From Phenylobacterium sp. (GTDB lineage: Bacteria; Pseudomonadota; Alphaproteobacteria; Caulobacterales; Caulobacteraceae), in contig PLEH01000120.1 of NCBI GenBank assembly GCA_003136395.1, positions 1-51,496 on the forward strand: DNA of 51,496 nucleotides. The letters run 5' to 3'. A program made the translations under genes and the position numbers. Below the pieces are notes generated by a model. The model saw nothing but the letters and a program-made list of their open reading frames with translations. It made no database searches and was not told the origin of the DNA. Positions within the stretch are counted from its first letter, which is position 1. Each line of letters starts with the position of its first letter. Positions 22,639-31,713 of the stretch are shown in pieces.

Positions 22639-23711
22639 TTGCGGTCCGGGCGATCCGGCCGGTCGGGACGGTCTGGGCGATCGGGACGGACGGGGCCGCG
22701 GTCGCGCAGGCGGATCAGGTCTTCCGGGGTCAGGCGGGCGCCGCTCTGGTTGGCGGTGCGAATGAAGCCGGCGCTGACGCCGTGGTCGCGCAGGCGGGCG
22801 AGATCGCCCGGCGCCACGCGGTCGTAGCCCATGGCGCGCAGCTCGGCGACGAAGCTTGCGCTCACCCCGTGGTCGCGCAGGTGGACCAGGTCCTCGGCCG
22901 CGAGGCCCGTGTAGCCGGCGTCCCTGAGCTCGCCGATGTAGGCGGCGCTGATCCCATGGTCGCGCAGCCGCACCAGGTCGGCGGCGGTGAGCCGGGTGTA
23001 GCCGGCGGCCTTCAGCGCCTCGATGTACCTGGGCGAGACGCCATGGTCGCGGGCGTGGACGAAGGTCGCCACGTCGCCGAACCGGTAGCCGATGGCGTTC
23101 ATGGCGAGGAGCTGCTTCAGGCCCGCGCCATGGGTCCCGGCCCTGACCAGGTCTTCGGCGGTCGGCGTGGCGTAGGCCTCGCGTTTCAGCTCGTCGAGAT
23201 AAGCGAAACCGATGTCGGACATGGTGAGCTGGAATTGCTGATAGGGCTCCAGGGCGCCGGCGACGCCGCGCCGGGCGAGGCCGCCGGCGAAGGCCGGGTT
23301 GGCGGCGTAGACGCAGGTTCCGAGGCCCTTGCCCTGGCCGGCGACGCCCTTGCAGCGGAAGTCGCCCGCGTCGCGGCGGATCGCGAAGGAGACCGGCTGG
23401 CCCTCGGCCGCGAGCTGGCCCTCGGTCAGGCCCGAGAGCGTGGCGAGCGGCACGTCCTGGCCCCACATGGAGGAATGGTGCTCGGAGTGGTAGCCGAGCT
23501 GGAACTGGACCGTGCCGGCCGGCGCCGGCTTCGCGTCGGACCAATCGCGGGCGCCGATCGACCAGTCGAGCGCCGCCGGAATCTCCTCCGGTCCCCAGGT
23601 GCGGGCCGATGGCGCGGCAGGCATGGCGGGCAAGGCGGGAAGCGCGGGCTGGGCGGCGGGCGCGGCGAGGGCCAGGAGGCCCGTGACGGCCAGGGTGGCG
23701 GCGTTCAGCAT
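22635..23711 (-). CDS. Exported protein with 29-residue tandem repeats and RPD tail
   Basis: 358 residues with a signal peptide (MLNAATLAVTGLLALAAPAA) and an Ala/Pro linker. A globular region (about 65-175) has cysteines C120 and C133. From about 183 to 338 come five helical repeats with a 29-residue period, marked by RDHGVS at 222, 251, 280 and 309 and GY or SG about 15 residues later. The tail is five RPD triplets ending RN. Similar repeats occur after BlaR1-like M56 peptidase domains in Caulobacterales, but no peptidase domain is present here. It probably mediates protein-protein contacts in the periplasm. Function unknown. Confidence 0.75.
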   Translation of the reverse strand: MLNAATLAVTGLLALAAPAAQPALPALPAMPAAPSARTWGPEEIPAALDWSIGARDWSDAKPAPAGTVQFQLGYHSEHHSSMWGQDVPLATLSGLTEGQLAAEGQPVSFAIRRDAGDFRCKGVAGQGKGLGTCVYAANPAFAGGLARRGVAGALEPYQQFQLTMSDIGFAYLDELKREAYATPTAEDLVRAGTHGAGLKQLLAMNAIGYRFGDVATFVHARDHGVSPRYIEALKAAGYTRLTAADLVRLRDHGISAAYIGELRDAGYTGLAAEDLVHLRDHGVSASFVAELRAMGYDRVAPGDLARLRDHGVSAGFIRTANQSGARLTPEDLIRLRDRGPVRPDRPDRPDRPDRPDRN

Positions 23712-23843
23712 GGTGAGGTCTCCGGCGCAGCGGATGTTGCGGGGCGGATGGGAAGCGAGGCCGGCCAGGCCGTCACGTTAATTAATGGACAGAACGGCGG
23801 GGGCGACGGAGGTTCTGCCCGCTGGATTCTCCCGGGGGCAGGC

Positions 23844-25673
23844 ATGAAGACGATGGGCTTGGCGGCGGCGCTCGCGATGGGCTTCCTTGGCCTGTCGGGG
23901 GCAGGCATGGCGTGGGCCCAGACGCCGCCGGAGCTCTCCACCTGCGACGGCCCGCAGACTGCGGCGGCCTGCCGGGCGGTCCGGGGCAGCCGCACCGAGG
24001 GCTGGGCGGCGCAGTCCAGGGCCGAGGTCTTCGCCCAGCACGGAATGGTCGCCACAAGCCAGCCGCTCGCCGCCCAGGCCGGCCTGCAGATCCTGAAGTC
24101 CGGCGGCAACGCCATCGACGCGGCGGTGGCGACGGCGGCCGTGCTGAACGTGGTCGAGCCGATGAACGTGGGCGTCGGCGGCGACCTCTTCGCCATCGTC
24201 TACGTCGCCAAGGAGCATCGGCTCTACACCCTGAACGCCAGCGGCATGGCCCCCACGGGCGCGACGCCGGAGCATTTCGCGGCGCTGGGTTACCGCGCCG
24301 ATCCGGCCAACTGGGGCCCGGGCTCGGGCATGCCGCAGGCCGGCATATTGCCGGTGACGGTTCCGGGCGCGGTCTGGGGCTGGGAGGCGGTCCTGAAGCG
24401 GTTCGGGACCCGGTCCTTCAAGGAGGTGCTGGCCCCCGCCGCGGCCTATGCCGAGGAGGGCTTCCCGGTCTCCGAGCGCATCGCCCATGACTGGCGCCTG
24501 CCCAGGGCCCTGCCGCTGACCAGGTGCTGCACTGAGCTCGATCCGGACTCCGTGGCCGCCTGGTACATCGACGGCAAACCGCCGGTCGCGGGCCAGGTCT
24601 ATCGCAACCGCGACCTCGCCAAGACCTTGCGCCTGCTGCAGGCGGGCGGCGCGGAGGCCTTCTATCGCGGCGAGATCGCCCGGGCGCTGGTGGCCAAGTC
24701 GACGGCGGTGGGCGGGACCATGACGCTGGCCGACCTGGCCGCCTACAAGGGCGAGTGGGTGGAGGCCGCCCACACGACCTATCACGGCCATGACATGTAT
24801 GAGCTGCCGCCGCCGTCCCAGGCCTGGGCGGCGCTGGAGATGCTGAACGTGCTGGAGGCCTGCGTCCCGGTCTGGGCGCCGGGCCAGACGCTCGCCAGCC
24901 TGGGACCCCGCAGCCCGAAGTACTGGCACCTGATGGTCGAGGCCAAGAAGCTGGCCTACGCCGACCTGATCGCCTTCAACGCCGACCCGGATTTCGTGAA
25001 GGTCCCGGTGGACCGCCTGCTCTCCAAGGCGCACGCCAAGTCGCTGTGCGGCAAGGTCGATCCGGCCCGCGCCTCGGCTCCGGGACCGGCCGGAACTGGC
25101 CAGGAGATCGGCGACACCATCGTGCTCTCGACCGCCGACGATCAGGGCAACATGGTGGCCTGGGTGAATTCGAACTTCGACAGTTTCGGGTCGGGCCTGA
25201 CGGTGCCCGGCTATGGCTTCATCCTGCACAACCGGGGCAGCCTCTTCAGCCTGGACCCTAAGTCGCCCAACGTGATCGCGCCGCACAAGAGGCCCTACAA
25301 CACCTTGTCCGCCGGCTTCGTGATGGATGGCGATCAGCCGCTGATGAGCGTGCTCCTGATGGGCGGCGACATGCAGGCCCAGGGCCACGCCCAGGTGCTG
25401 GTGGACATCTTCGACCTGGGCGCCAACCTGCAGACCGCCAGCGACATGGCGCGCTTCCGGCACAGCCAGGTCCCCAACACGCTCAATCTGGAACAGGGAC
25501 TCTACGACCTGGTCGGCAAGGACCTGGCGGCCATGGGCCACCGCCTGGGCAGGCCGGACAGCAGCGCCGTGGGCGGCTTCCAGGCGATCCTGGTCAAGCC
25601 CGCCCCGGGCGGGCGGCGCGTCTACCGCGCCGGCTCCGACCACCGCAAGGACGGCCAGGCGGTGGCCTACTGA
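23844..25673 (+). CDS. ggt: Gamma-glutamyltransferase (gamma-glutamyltranspeptidase)
   Basis: 609-residue periplasmic enzyme with signal peptide (MKTMGLAAALAMGFLGLSG). It hydrolyses glutathione and transfers gamma-glutamyl groups, and matures by autocleavage before a Thr. The N-terminal large chain has HGMVATSQPLAAQAGLQIL, GGNAIDAAVATAAVLNVVEP and VGVGGDLFAIVY. The new N-terminal nucleophile is probably T425 in QEIGDTIVLSTADDQGN, although the canonical TTH triad is replaced by DTIVLS. The small chain retains VNSNFDSFGSGLTVPGYGF. The ATG at 23844 begins the signal peptide; a longer frame from 22782 is antisense to the repeat protein and rejected. Confidence 0.93.
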   Translation: MKTMGLAAALAMGFLGLSGAGMAWAQTPPELSTCDGPQTAAACRAVRGSRTEGWAAQSRAEVFAQHGMVATSQPLAAQAGLQILKSGGNAIDAAVATAAVLNVVEPMNVGVGGDLFAIVYVAKEHRLYTLNASGMAPTGATPEHFAALGYRADPANWGPGSGMPQAGILPVTVPGAVWGWEAVLKRFGTRSFKEVLAPAAAYAEEGFPVSERIAHDWRLPRALPLTRCCTELDPDSVAAWYIDGKPPVAGQVYRNRDLAKTLRLLQAGGAEAFYRGEIARALVAKSTAVGGTMTLADLAAYKGEWVEAAHTTYHGHDMYELPPPSQAWAALEMLNVLEACVPVWAPGQTLASLGPRSPKYWHLMVEAKKLAYADLIAFNADPDFVKVPVDRLLSKAHAKSLCGKVDPARASAPGPAGTGQEIGDTIVLSTADDQGNMVAWVNSNFDSFGSGLTVPGYGFILHNRGSLFSLDPKSPNVIAPHKRPYNTLSAGFVMDGDQPLMSVLLMGGDMQAQGHAQVLVDIFDLGANLQTASDMARFRHSQVPNTLNLEQGLYDLVGKDLAAMGHRLGRPDSSAVGGFQAILVKPAPGGRRVYRAGSDHRKDGQAVAY

Positions 25674-25712
25674 ACCTCGGCGACAGCGGCGATGTCTTAA
25701 TCATCGGGCGCC

Positions 25713-26876
25713 ATGCTGGCGGCTCTCGAGCTGATTGGGCGCGCGATGCCGACGACGACGATAGCGCAGCGGATGACCGAGACCGGCGGCAGGCCGACGG
25801 GCTTCGACTACCTGCGTCTGGGCCTGGCCGTCTCCATACTCTGCTGGCACAGCGTGGTGACCTGCTACGGCTCCGACGTGCAGACCGCCGTCGATTCCAG
25901 CCTGGCGCGGCCGCTGATGGCGGTGCTGCTGCCGGCCTTCTTCGCCCTCAGCGGCTTCCTGGTCGCCAGCAGCCTGGAGCGCAGCAAGACGATCGGCATG
26001 TTCCTCGGCCTGCGGGCCATCCGGATCTTTCCGGCGCTCGCGGTCGAATCCCTGATCGCGGCCCTGATCCTCGGCCCGCTGCTGACGACGCGGCCCGTGC
26101 TGGCCTATTTCGCCGACCCGCAGTTCCACGCCTATTTCCTGAACATCCTGGGCGATCCGCACTTCTATCTGCCCGGTGTGTTCACCAGCACGCCGTTCAA
26201 CCAGGTGAACAGCCAGTTGGCGACCATCCCCTACGAGCTGAAGTGCTACATCATGCTGACGGCGCTGGCGCTGCTGGGCGCGGTGCGCCGCCCGGCGGTG
26301 CTGCTTTGGGCGACGCTGGCCCTGACCGCGCTTGGGGTCGGATGGGCGGCGATCACGGCTCCCCACGACCTGACCGCGGTGGGCGGCCCGGTGGCCGGCT
26401 CGCTGCTGATCGTGAGCTTCCTGGCGGGCGTGCTGATCTACCTCTACCGCGAGCGGATCGCATGGCGCTGGTCGTGGGGTGTGGGCAGCCTGATCCTCGG
26501 GTTGCTCCTGCTCGACGTGCCCGTGGGCGAGAACCTGGCCGTATTTCCCCTGGCCTACGCCACCGTCTTCTTCGGCCTGACCAATGCGCCGAAGACCGGC
26601 GTCCTGCGGGGCGCCGACTACTCCTACGGCATCTTCCTCTACGGCTTCGCCGTCCAGCAGACCTACGTCCTGCTGGCGCCCGATGGCCGACACTGGTGGC
26701 TGAACATCGCCGTCACCCTGCCCGCCACCGCCGCGGTCGCCGCCCTCTCCTGGCATCTGGTCGAAAAGCCGGCCCTGGGGCTGCGGACCCAGCTCGCCAG
26801 GCTGGAGGCCAGGTGGCTCGCACGACCGCGCCGCGCGCCGGCCCTCTTCGGCGGCAGCCGATCCCCGGCGGCCTGA
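25713..26876 (+). CDS. Acyltransferase family 3 (OafA-like) membrane protein
   Basis: Inner-membrane protein of 387 residues with about ten helices. The opening FDYLRLGLAVSILCWHSVV contains the R/H pair (H46) expected for acyltransferase-3 enzymes; FFALSGFLVASSLERSK and LGLRAIRIFPALAVE follow as in OafA/NodX. These enzymes transfer acetyl or other acyl groups to surface sugars. The C-terminus is basic. ATG starts at 25713, 25746 and 25773 are all possible, none with a strong ribosome-binding site. No polysaccharide genes lie beside it. Confidence 0.88.
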   Translation: MLAALELIGRAMPTTTIAQRMTETGGRPTGFDYLRLGLAVSILCWHSVVTCYGSDVQTAVDSSLARPLMAVLLPAFFALSGFLVASSLERSKTIGMFLGLRAIRIFPALAVESLIAALILGPLLTTRPVLAYFADPQFHAYFLNILGDPHFYLPGVFTSTPFNQVNSQLATIPYELKCYIMLTALALLGAVRRPAVLLWATLALTALGVGWAAITAPHDLTAVGGPVAGSLLIVSFLAGVLIYLYRERIAWRWSWGVGSLILGLLLLDVPVGENLAVFPLAYATVFFGLTNAPKTGVLRGADYSYGIFLYGFAVQQTYVLLAPDGRHWWLNIAVTLPATAAVAALSWHLVEKPALGLRTQLARLEARWLARPRRAPALFGGSRSPAA

Positions 26877-26919
26877 GGCCGACGCTCCGACGACGCCTTC
26901 GCATTTTGCGCACGCCTGT

Positions 26920-26947
26920 TTGACAGGCCGAGCCTTGGGTGTATTGT
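26920..26947 (+). promoter_or_regulatory. Predicted promoter of the gntR operon
   Basis: TTGACA (26920-26925) and TATTGT (26942-26947), spacer 16 bp. The expected transcription start is within a few bases of the ATG at 26956, implying a leaderless or nearly leaderless message. Confidence 0.6.
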
Positions 26948-26951
26948 ATGA

Positions 26952-26965
26952 GTGTATGCATACAC
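26952..26965. promoter_or_regulatory. Perfect palindrome GTGTATGCATACAC over the gntR start codon
   Basis: A 14-bp perfect palindrome that includes the ATG (26956-26958). A further GTGTAT half-site is at 26939-26944, overlapping the -10. It resembles the GTxTA..TAxAC operators of YtrA-type GntR repressors, so autorepression is likely. Confidence 0.65.
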
Positions 26966-27360
26966 AGGCTCAGATATTGGCCGCCCTGCGGCTGGGGGAC
27001 ACCGGGGTCCCGATCTACGTCCAGCTGCGCGAGCAGTTCCTGCGGGCGATGGGCGCTGGCCTGATGACGCCCGGCGACCAGATGCCGACCATGCGGCAGG
27101 TGGCCGTCGAGTTGAAGGTCGACCTCAACACCGTGCGCCGGGCCTATGACGAGTTGGAGCGGCTGGGCGCGGTGACGCTCGTCCGCGGGCGCGGCAGCTT
27201 CGTCGCCGAACCGCCGCCGGCCATGGAAGGCCCGGCCCACGTAACCCAGACCGACAACCTGGCGCGCCAGACCCTGGCCGCCGCCGCCGCGCTGGGGGTC
27301 GACCCCCTGGCGCTCGCGAAACGTATCGCGGCGCTCGCCGCCGATAAGGAGAAGATGTGA
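26956..27360 (+). CDS. GntR family (YtrA-like) transcriptional regulator
   Basis: Regulator of 134 residues. A winged helix spans about 15-80 (PIYVQLREQFLRAM, QMPTMRQVAVELKVDLNTV, RAYDELERLGAVTLVRGRGSFV), followed by a short helical dimerisation tail (LAAAAALGVDPLALAKRIAAL), the layout of the YtrA subfamily. The ATG at 26956 is chosen because the promoter lies just upstream; the earlier in-frame codon would sit inside the promoter. First gene of an operon with a slipin (1-bp overlap), a hydrolase and a small membrane protein. Confidence 0.9.
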   Translation: MHTQAQILAALRLGDTGVPIYVQLREQFLRAMGAGLMTPGDQMPTMRQVAVELKVDLNTVRRAYDELERLGAVTLVRGRGSFVAEPPPAMEGPAHVTQTDNLARQTLAAAAALGVDPLALAKRIAALAADKEKM

Positions 27361-28355
27361 TGAGCATGCCTGGCTTTCCGATGAACTTGCCCGGGCAACG
27401 CGCCCGCGGCGGCAATCCGACCGCGGGCCTGATCGCGGTGATCCTGTTCGGGCTCGCGGGCCTCGCCGTCGAGGAAGGGGCGCGGCAGGGGACCTACGCC
27501 CTCTTCTGGCTGGCCGGCGTGCTGGCCCTGGCAGGCCTCCTGATCCCCTCCTCGCTCAAAATGGCCAACCAGTGGGAGCGCGCGGTGGTGCTCAGGCTCG
27601 GGCGCCTGCAATCCATCTCCGGTCCCGGCCTCTTCGTCATCGTGCCGGTGATCGACCAGGTGGTCTCCTGGCTCGACCAGCGCATCCAGACCACCGAGTT
27701 CAACGCCGAGCAGGCGCTCTCCAAGGACACCGTCCCCGTGGACGTGGACGCGGTCGTCTTCTGGCAGATCCACGACCCCGAGCGCGCCGCCCTGGAGATC
27801 ACCGACTACCGCTCGGCGATCAGCCGCGTGGCCCAGACCTCGCTTCGGGAAATGGTCGGTTCGTCCCTGCTCTCGACGCTGCTCTCCGACCGCAAGCACG
27901 GCGACGAGATGCTGAAGGAGGAGATCGGCCGCAAGACCGCCGAGTGGGGCGTGACCGCCATCTCGGTGGAGATCAGGGACATCGGCGTGCCCGCCGCCCT
28001 GCAGGACGCCATGAGCCGCGAGGCCCAGGCCCAGCGCGAGGCCGCCGCCCGGATCCATCTGGGCCAGGCCGAGCTGGCGGTGGCCGAGAAGTTCGTCGAG
28101 GCCGCGGAAATCTACGCCCGCAGCCCCGCGGCCCTGCAGCTCAGAGCCATGAACATCATCTACGAGACCACCAAGGAGCGCGGGGCCACGATCCTGATGC
28201 CGACCGCCATGGTCGACGCCATGAACCCCGGCGGCCTGCTCGGCCTGACCAACGCGGCGATGGCCGCCCAGAACGAGCCGCGGCCCGGTGAGGCGCCGCC
28301 GGCCGCGGCCCCGCCCACGCCCACGCCCACGCCCAACGTGCGCAGGCGCCGCTAG
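27360..28355 (+). CDS. Slipin/SPFH (band 7) membrane protein
   Basis: Protein of 331 residues with two N-terminal hydrophobic segments (about 22-37 and 46-62), then the SPFH domain (WERAVVLRLGRLQSISGPGLFVIVPVID, VDVDAVVFWQIHDPERAAL), a long helical region (AMSREAQAQREAAARIHLGQ) and a Pro-rich basic tail. Slipins form oligomeric membrane scaffolds and often partner with proteases, though no NfeD is adjacent. The ATG at 27360 (overlapping the gntR TGA) follows AAGGAG by 7 bp; a GTG at 27357 is an alternative. Coupled expression with the GntR regulator suggests response to membrane stress; inferred. Confidence 0.9.
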   Translation: MSMPGFPMNLPGQRARGGNPTAGLIAVILFGLAGLAVEEGARQGTYALFWLAGVLALAGLLIPSSLKMANQWERAVVLRLGRLQSISGPGLFVIVPVIDQVVSWLDQRIQTTEFNAEQALSKDTVPVDVDAVVFWQIHDPERAALEITDYRSAISRVAQTSLREMVGSSLLSTLLSDRKHGDEMLKEEIGRKTAEWGVTAISVEIRDIGVPAALQDAMSREAQAQREAAARIHLGQAELAVAEKFVEAAEIYARSPAALQLRAMNIIYETTKERGATILMPTAMVDAMNPGGLLGLTNAAMAAQNEPRPGEAPPAAAPPTPTPTPNVRRRR

Positions 28356-28387
28356 ACCGGGCAAGGGACTGAGGGGCTGTGACGACG

Positions 28388-29791
28388 ATGGCGCGCAATG
28401 TGGCGGTCTGGCTGGTGGCCCTGACCATGGCCGGGCTGATGATGGCGATGGCCCTGGCCGGCGCGGCCAGGGCGCAGGATGCCGTGGGCGCGTGGCACGG
28501 GACCCTGACCACCCCGGCGGGCGACCTGCGGATCGGCGTCACCGTCGTGCGCGACGCCGCGGGCGCGCTTAGTGGGACGATGGTCAGTCCCGACCAGACG
28601 CAGCAGCCCTTCCCGCTCGGCGACGTCAGCGCCGACTCTGGGAAGTTGACCTTCACCGTGCCGCTGGTCCGTGGGCGCTATGAAGGAACCTGGGACCCCA
28701 ATCTGCAGGTCTGGACGGGAACCTGGACACAGGGCCCGCCCTTGCGGCTGGCGCTGCTGAAGGGGCCGGTCGCCGTGCGGAACCGCCCGCAGGTTCCGCC
28801 CAAGCCCTATCCCTACGCGGAAGCCGATGTGACGGTTCAAAGCGTCCCCGGCGTGACCCTGGCCTGCTCGCTGACCACGCCCACCGGCAAGGGCCCCTTC
28901 CCCGGCGTGGTGATGATCACCGGCTCGGGCGCCCAGGACCGCAATGAGGCGCTGCTCGGCCACCAGCCGTTCCTGGTGATTTCCGACCACCTGACCCGCA
29001 AGGGGATTTCCGTCCTGCGCTGCGACGACCGCGGCTTCGCCAAATCCACCGGAGTCTTCGGGACCGCCACCAGCGCCGACTTCGCGTTGGATACCGAGGC
29101 CGAGGCCGCCTTCCTGCGCGGCCAGCCCACCATCGATCCCCGGCGTGTGGGCCTGATCGGCCATTCGGAGGGCGGCATGATCGCCCCGATGGTGGCGACG
29201 ACCGACCCGAAGATCGCCTTCATCGTGCTGATGGCTGGCCCCGGCGCGCCGATCCGCGAGCTGATGGTCGCCCAGCGCGCAGCGGTGGCCAAGGCCAGCG
29301 GCGCCGATCCCGCCGCGACCGCGCGCAATGAGGCGCTGGCGACCAAGATCGACGCGGCCGTGCTGGCCGCCAAGGACACGGCGAGCGCGAGCGCCGACGC
29401 CGCGCGTATCATTCGGCCCGAATATCCCAACCTGCCGGAGGCCATCATCGCCGGTCTGGCCGTGCCTGTGAGCACGCCCTGGTACCGCTACTTCATCGCC
29501 TATGACCCAAGGACGACGCTGGCCAAGGTGAAGGTCCCGATCCTGGCGCTGGACGGGAGCAAGGATGTGCAGGTGGTCTCCGCCCAGAACCTGCCGGCGA
29601 TCCGCGAGGCGACTAGGGCCAACAAGGACGTGACAATCGTTGAGCTGCCGGGCCTGAACCACCTCTTCCAGACTGCCGGAACGGGCGGGCCCGCCGAATA
29701 CGGGAGCATTGAAGAAACCCTTTCGCCCATGGCGCTCAACCTGATCTCCGACTGGGTCGTCAGACACACTGCGAAAGGCGCCGCGAAATGA
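28388..29791 (+). CDS. Exported alpha/beta hydrolase with N-terminal beta domain
   Basis: Protein of 467 residues with a signal peptide (ending GAARA), a DUF3887-like lipocalin-type beta domain (about 32-125: WHGTLTTPAGDLRIGVTVV) and an alpha/beta hydrolase domain. The nucleophile elbow is GLIGHSEGGMIAP with S260, and the C-terminal His lies in LPGLNHLFQTA. It is similar to periplasmic serine aminopeptidase/esterase proteins annotated as alpha/beta hydrolase family. The ATG at 28388 is preferred over the GTG at 28379, which lies too close to the GAGG box. It is 32 bp after the slipin and its stop overlaps the next gene. Confidence 0.88.
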   Translation: MARNVAVWLVALTMAGLMMAMALAGAARAQDAVGAWHGTLTTPAGDLRIGVTVVRDAAGALSGTMVSPDQTQQPFPLGDVSADSGKLTFTVPLVRGRYEGTWDPNLQVWTGTWTQGPPLRLALLKGPVAVRNRPQVPPKPYPYAEADVTVQSVPGVTLACSLTTPTGKGPFPGVVMITGSGAQDRNEALLGHQPFLVISDHLTRKGISVLRCDDRGFAKSTGVFGTATSADFALDTEAEAAFLRGQPTIDPRRVGLIGHSEGGMIAPMVATTDPKIAFIVLMAGPGAPIRELMVAQRAAVAKASGADPAATARNEALATKIDAAVLAAKDTASASADAARIIRPEYPNLPEAIIAGLAVPVSTPWYRYFIAYDPRTTLAKVKVPILALDGSKDVQVVSAQNLPAIREATRANKDVTIVELPGLNHLFQTAGTGGPAEYGSIEETLSPMALNLISDWVVRHTAKGAAK

Positions 29792-29982
29792 GTCGGGACC
29801 GAAGGATCGAACTCCTGGTGGCCGTGGCCCTGGCGGTGGGAACCGCCATCGGCGTGGTGCTGGCCCGCGGCTCCGGCTCGCCGATCGGGGCGACTTTCCT
29901 GGCCGGGGTCGGCGCGGGCGCGATGGCGACCTATGTGGCCATGACCAATGCGGTGATCGCCCGGTCGAAACAGCGCCTCTGA
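29788..29982 (+). CDS. Small two-helix membrane protein
   Basis: 64-residue protein with two hydrophobic helices (ELLVAVALAVGTAIGVVLA and ATFLAGVGAGAMATYVAM) joined by a short Gly/Ser turn, ending in a basic tail. The ATG overlaps the previous stop (ATGA), so it is translationally coupled to the hydrolase and belongs to the gntR-slipin operon. No family recognised. Confidence 0.7.
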   Translation: MSRDRRIELLVAVALAVGTAIGVVLARGSGSPIGATFLAGVGAGAMATYVAMTNAVIARSKQRL

Positions 29983-30030
29983 ATTCAACAGCCGTTTGCC
30001 GCGAGGCGCGGGCGAGTCTAGCTAGGGCGT

Positions 30031-31704
30031 ATGCGCACAATCGTCCCCGGCCTCGCCGCCACCCTCGCCCTCGCCGCCCCGCTCGCCGGGTCCGCCGCCG
30101 CCAAGACGCCCGCCGACCTGGTGATCTGGGGCGGGCCGATCTACACGGCCGTGGAGGCCCGTCCCAAGGTCGAGGCCGTCGCCGTCAGCCACGGGCGGAT
30201 CGCGTTCGCCGGAACCCACGCCGGCGCCCAGGCGCTGGTGGGCCCGAAGACCAAGGTCATCGACCTGGCGGGTTCGGCGCTCTTCCCCGGCTTCACCGAC
30301 GGCCACGCCCACCTGCGCGAGATCGGCGAGCGGGAACTGACGCTCAACCTGGAAGGCTCCAAGTCCGCCGCCGAGGCGGCCCAGCGGCTCAAGGCCTACA
30401 TCGCGGCGAACCATCCCAAGGGCTTCGTCTATGGCCGGGGTTGGATCGAGACCGGCTGGCCCGAGGGCCGCTTCCTCGACAAGACCGACATCGACGCCAT
30501 CGCGCCGGACACGCCGGTCATCCTCCAGCGGGCCGACGGCCACGCCATGACCGTCAACTCCGCGGCCTTGAGGGCCGCGCACATCGACGGGACCACCGCC
30601 GCGCCGGCCGGCGGCCAGATCCTGAAAGGTCCCGACGGAAAGCCCACCGGGATGCTGGTGGACAACGCCATGGGGCTGGTCCGGCCGTTGATGGGCTCGC
30701 CCACCCGCGATCAGCGGCTGGCGCAGTTCAAGGCCGGGTTCCGGGTGGAGACGGCCTATGGCTGGACCGGCGTCCACTACATGAGCGTCTCCTGGGCCGA
30801 CGTGCCGCTGATGGAGGAGATGGACAGGCAGGGCCTGGCGACGTTGCGGGTCTACGACATGGTGGACGCCGCCGAGGCCGGGCCGCTGTTCGCCAGCGGG
30901 CCCAGGGCCACGCCGGACGGCCGCATCACCACCCGCGCGATCAAGCTCTACATGGATGGCGCGCTGGGCTCGCGCGGGGCGGCCCTGTTCGAAGACTATT
31001 CGGACGCACCGGGGCTGAAAGGAACCTTCATCACCGATCCCAAGGTGATGGCCGGCTACATGGCCAAGGCGCTGGCCAAGGGCATCCAGGTCTCCACCCA
31101 CGCCATCGGCGACCGCGGCAACGCGACGACGCTCGATCTCTATGAGCAGGCGTTCAAGGCCAATCCGGCGGCGGGCAAGGCCGCGCGCTGGCGGATCGAG
31201 CACGCTCAGATCCTGCGGCCCGCCGACATTCCGCGCTTCAAGGCCGACAGCGTGATCGCCTCCATGCAGCCCAGCCACGCCATCGGCGACTTCCACTTCG
31301 CGCCGGCCCGCCTGGGCAAGGACCGGCTTAAGGGCGCCTATGCCTGGAAGAGCCTCCTGAAGACCGGCGCGGTGGTGGTGGGCGGCTCCGACGCCCCAGT
31401 CGAACGCGGGGCGCCGCTGATCGAATTCTACGCGGCGGTGGCGCGCAAGGACCTGCAGGGGTTCTCCAACGCCGACTGGCATCCCGAGGAGAAACTCTCC
31501 CGCGCCGAAGCCCTGAAGCTGTTCACCTCGTCGGCGGCCTATGCGCGGTTTGCGGAAAAGGATCTGGGCGCGATCGCGGTCGGCAAGCGCGCCGACTTCT
31601 CAGGCTTCTCCGTCGATCTGATGACCGCGCCGGAAGCCGAGATCCCCAAGGGCCACGCCGTCCTGACCGTCGTCGACGGCCAGGTGGTGTACGAACACCG
31701 CTAG
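30031..31704 (+). CDS. YtcJ-like amidohydrolase (amidohydrolase 3 family), exported
   Basis: Enzyme of 557 residues with a signal peptide (MRTIVPGLAATLALAAPLAG). Metal ligands are visible: H92-x-H94 in FTDGHAHLREIG, His in STHAIGDRGNA, RIEHAQIL, and the Asp of GGSDAPVERG. Members hydrolyse N-acyl or formamide-type compounds. The C-terminal beta sandwich includes GKRADFSGFSVDLM. Substrate unknown. A degenerate half copy of the type A repeat follows 10 bp after the stop and may terminate it. Confidence 0.9.
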   Translation: MRTIVPGLAATLALAAPLAGSAAAKTPADLVIWGGPIYTAVEARPKVEAVAVSHGRIAFAGTHAGAQALVGPKTKVIDLAGSALFPGFTDGHAHLREIGERELTLNLEGSKSAAEAAQRLKAYIAANHPKGFVYGRGWIETGWPEGRFLDKTDIDAIAPDTPVILQRADGHAMTVNSAALRAAHIDGTTAAPAGGQILKGPDGKPTGMLVDNAMGLVRPLMGSPTRDQRLAQFKAGFRVETAYGWTGVHYMSVSWADVPLMEEMDRQGLATLRVYDMVDAAEAGPLFASGPRATPDGRITTRAIKLYMDGALGSRGAALFEDYSDAPGLKGTFITDPKVMAGYMAKALAKGIQVSTHAIGDRGNATTLDLYEQAFKANPAAGKAARWRIEHAQILRPADIPRFKADSVIASMQPSHAIGDFHFAPARLGKDRLKGAYAWKSLLKTGAVVVGGSDAPVERGAPLIEFYAAVARKDLQGFSNADWHPEEKLSRAEALKLFTSSAAYARFAEKDLGAIAVGKRADFSGFSVDLMTAPEAEIPKGHAVLTVVDGQVVYEHR

Positions 31705-31713
31705 GGGCCCACC

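Noticed and set aside
22640-22700. Short GGTCGGGAC-type repeats as a possible CRISPR or tandem-repeat locus
   Set aside because: They encode the RPD triplets at the end of the repeat protein; unit size is too small for CRISPR.
23778-25643. 621-residue minus-strand frame
   Set aside because: Antisense to gamma-glutamyltransferase; composition artefact.
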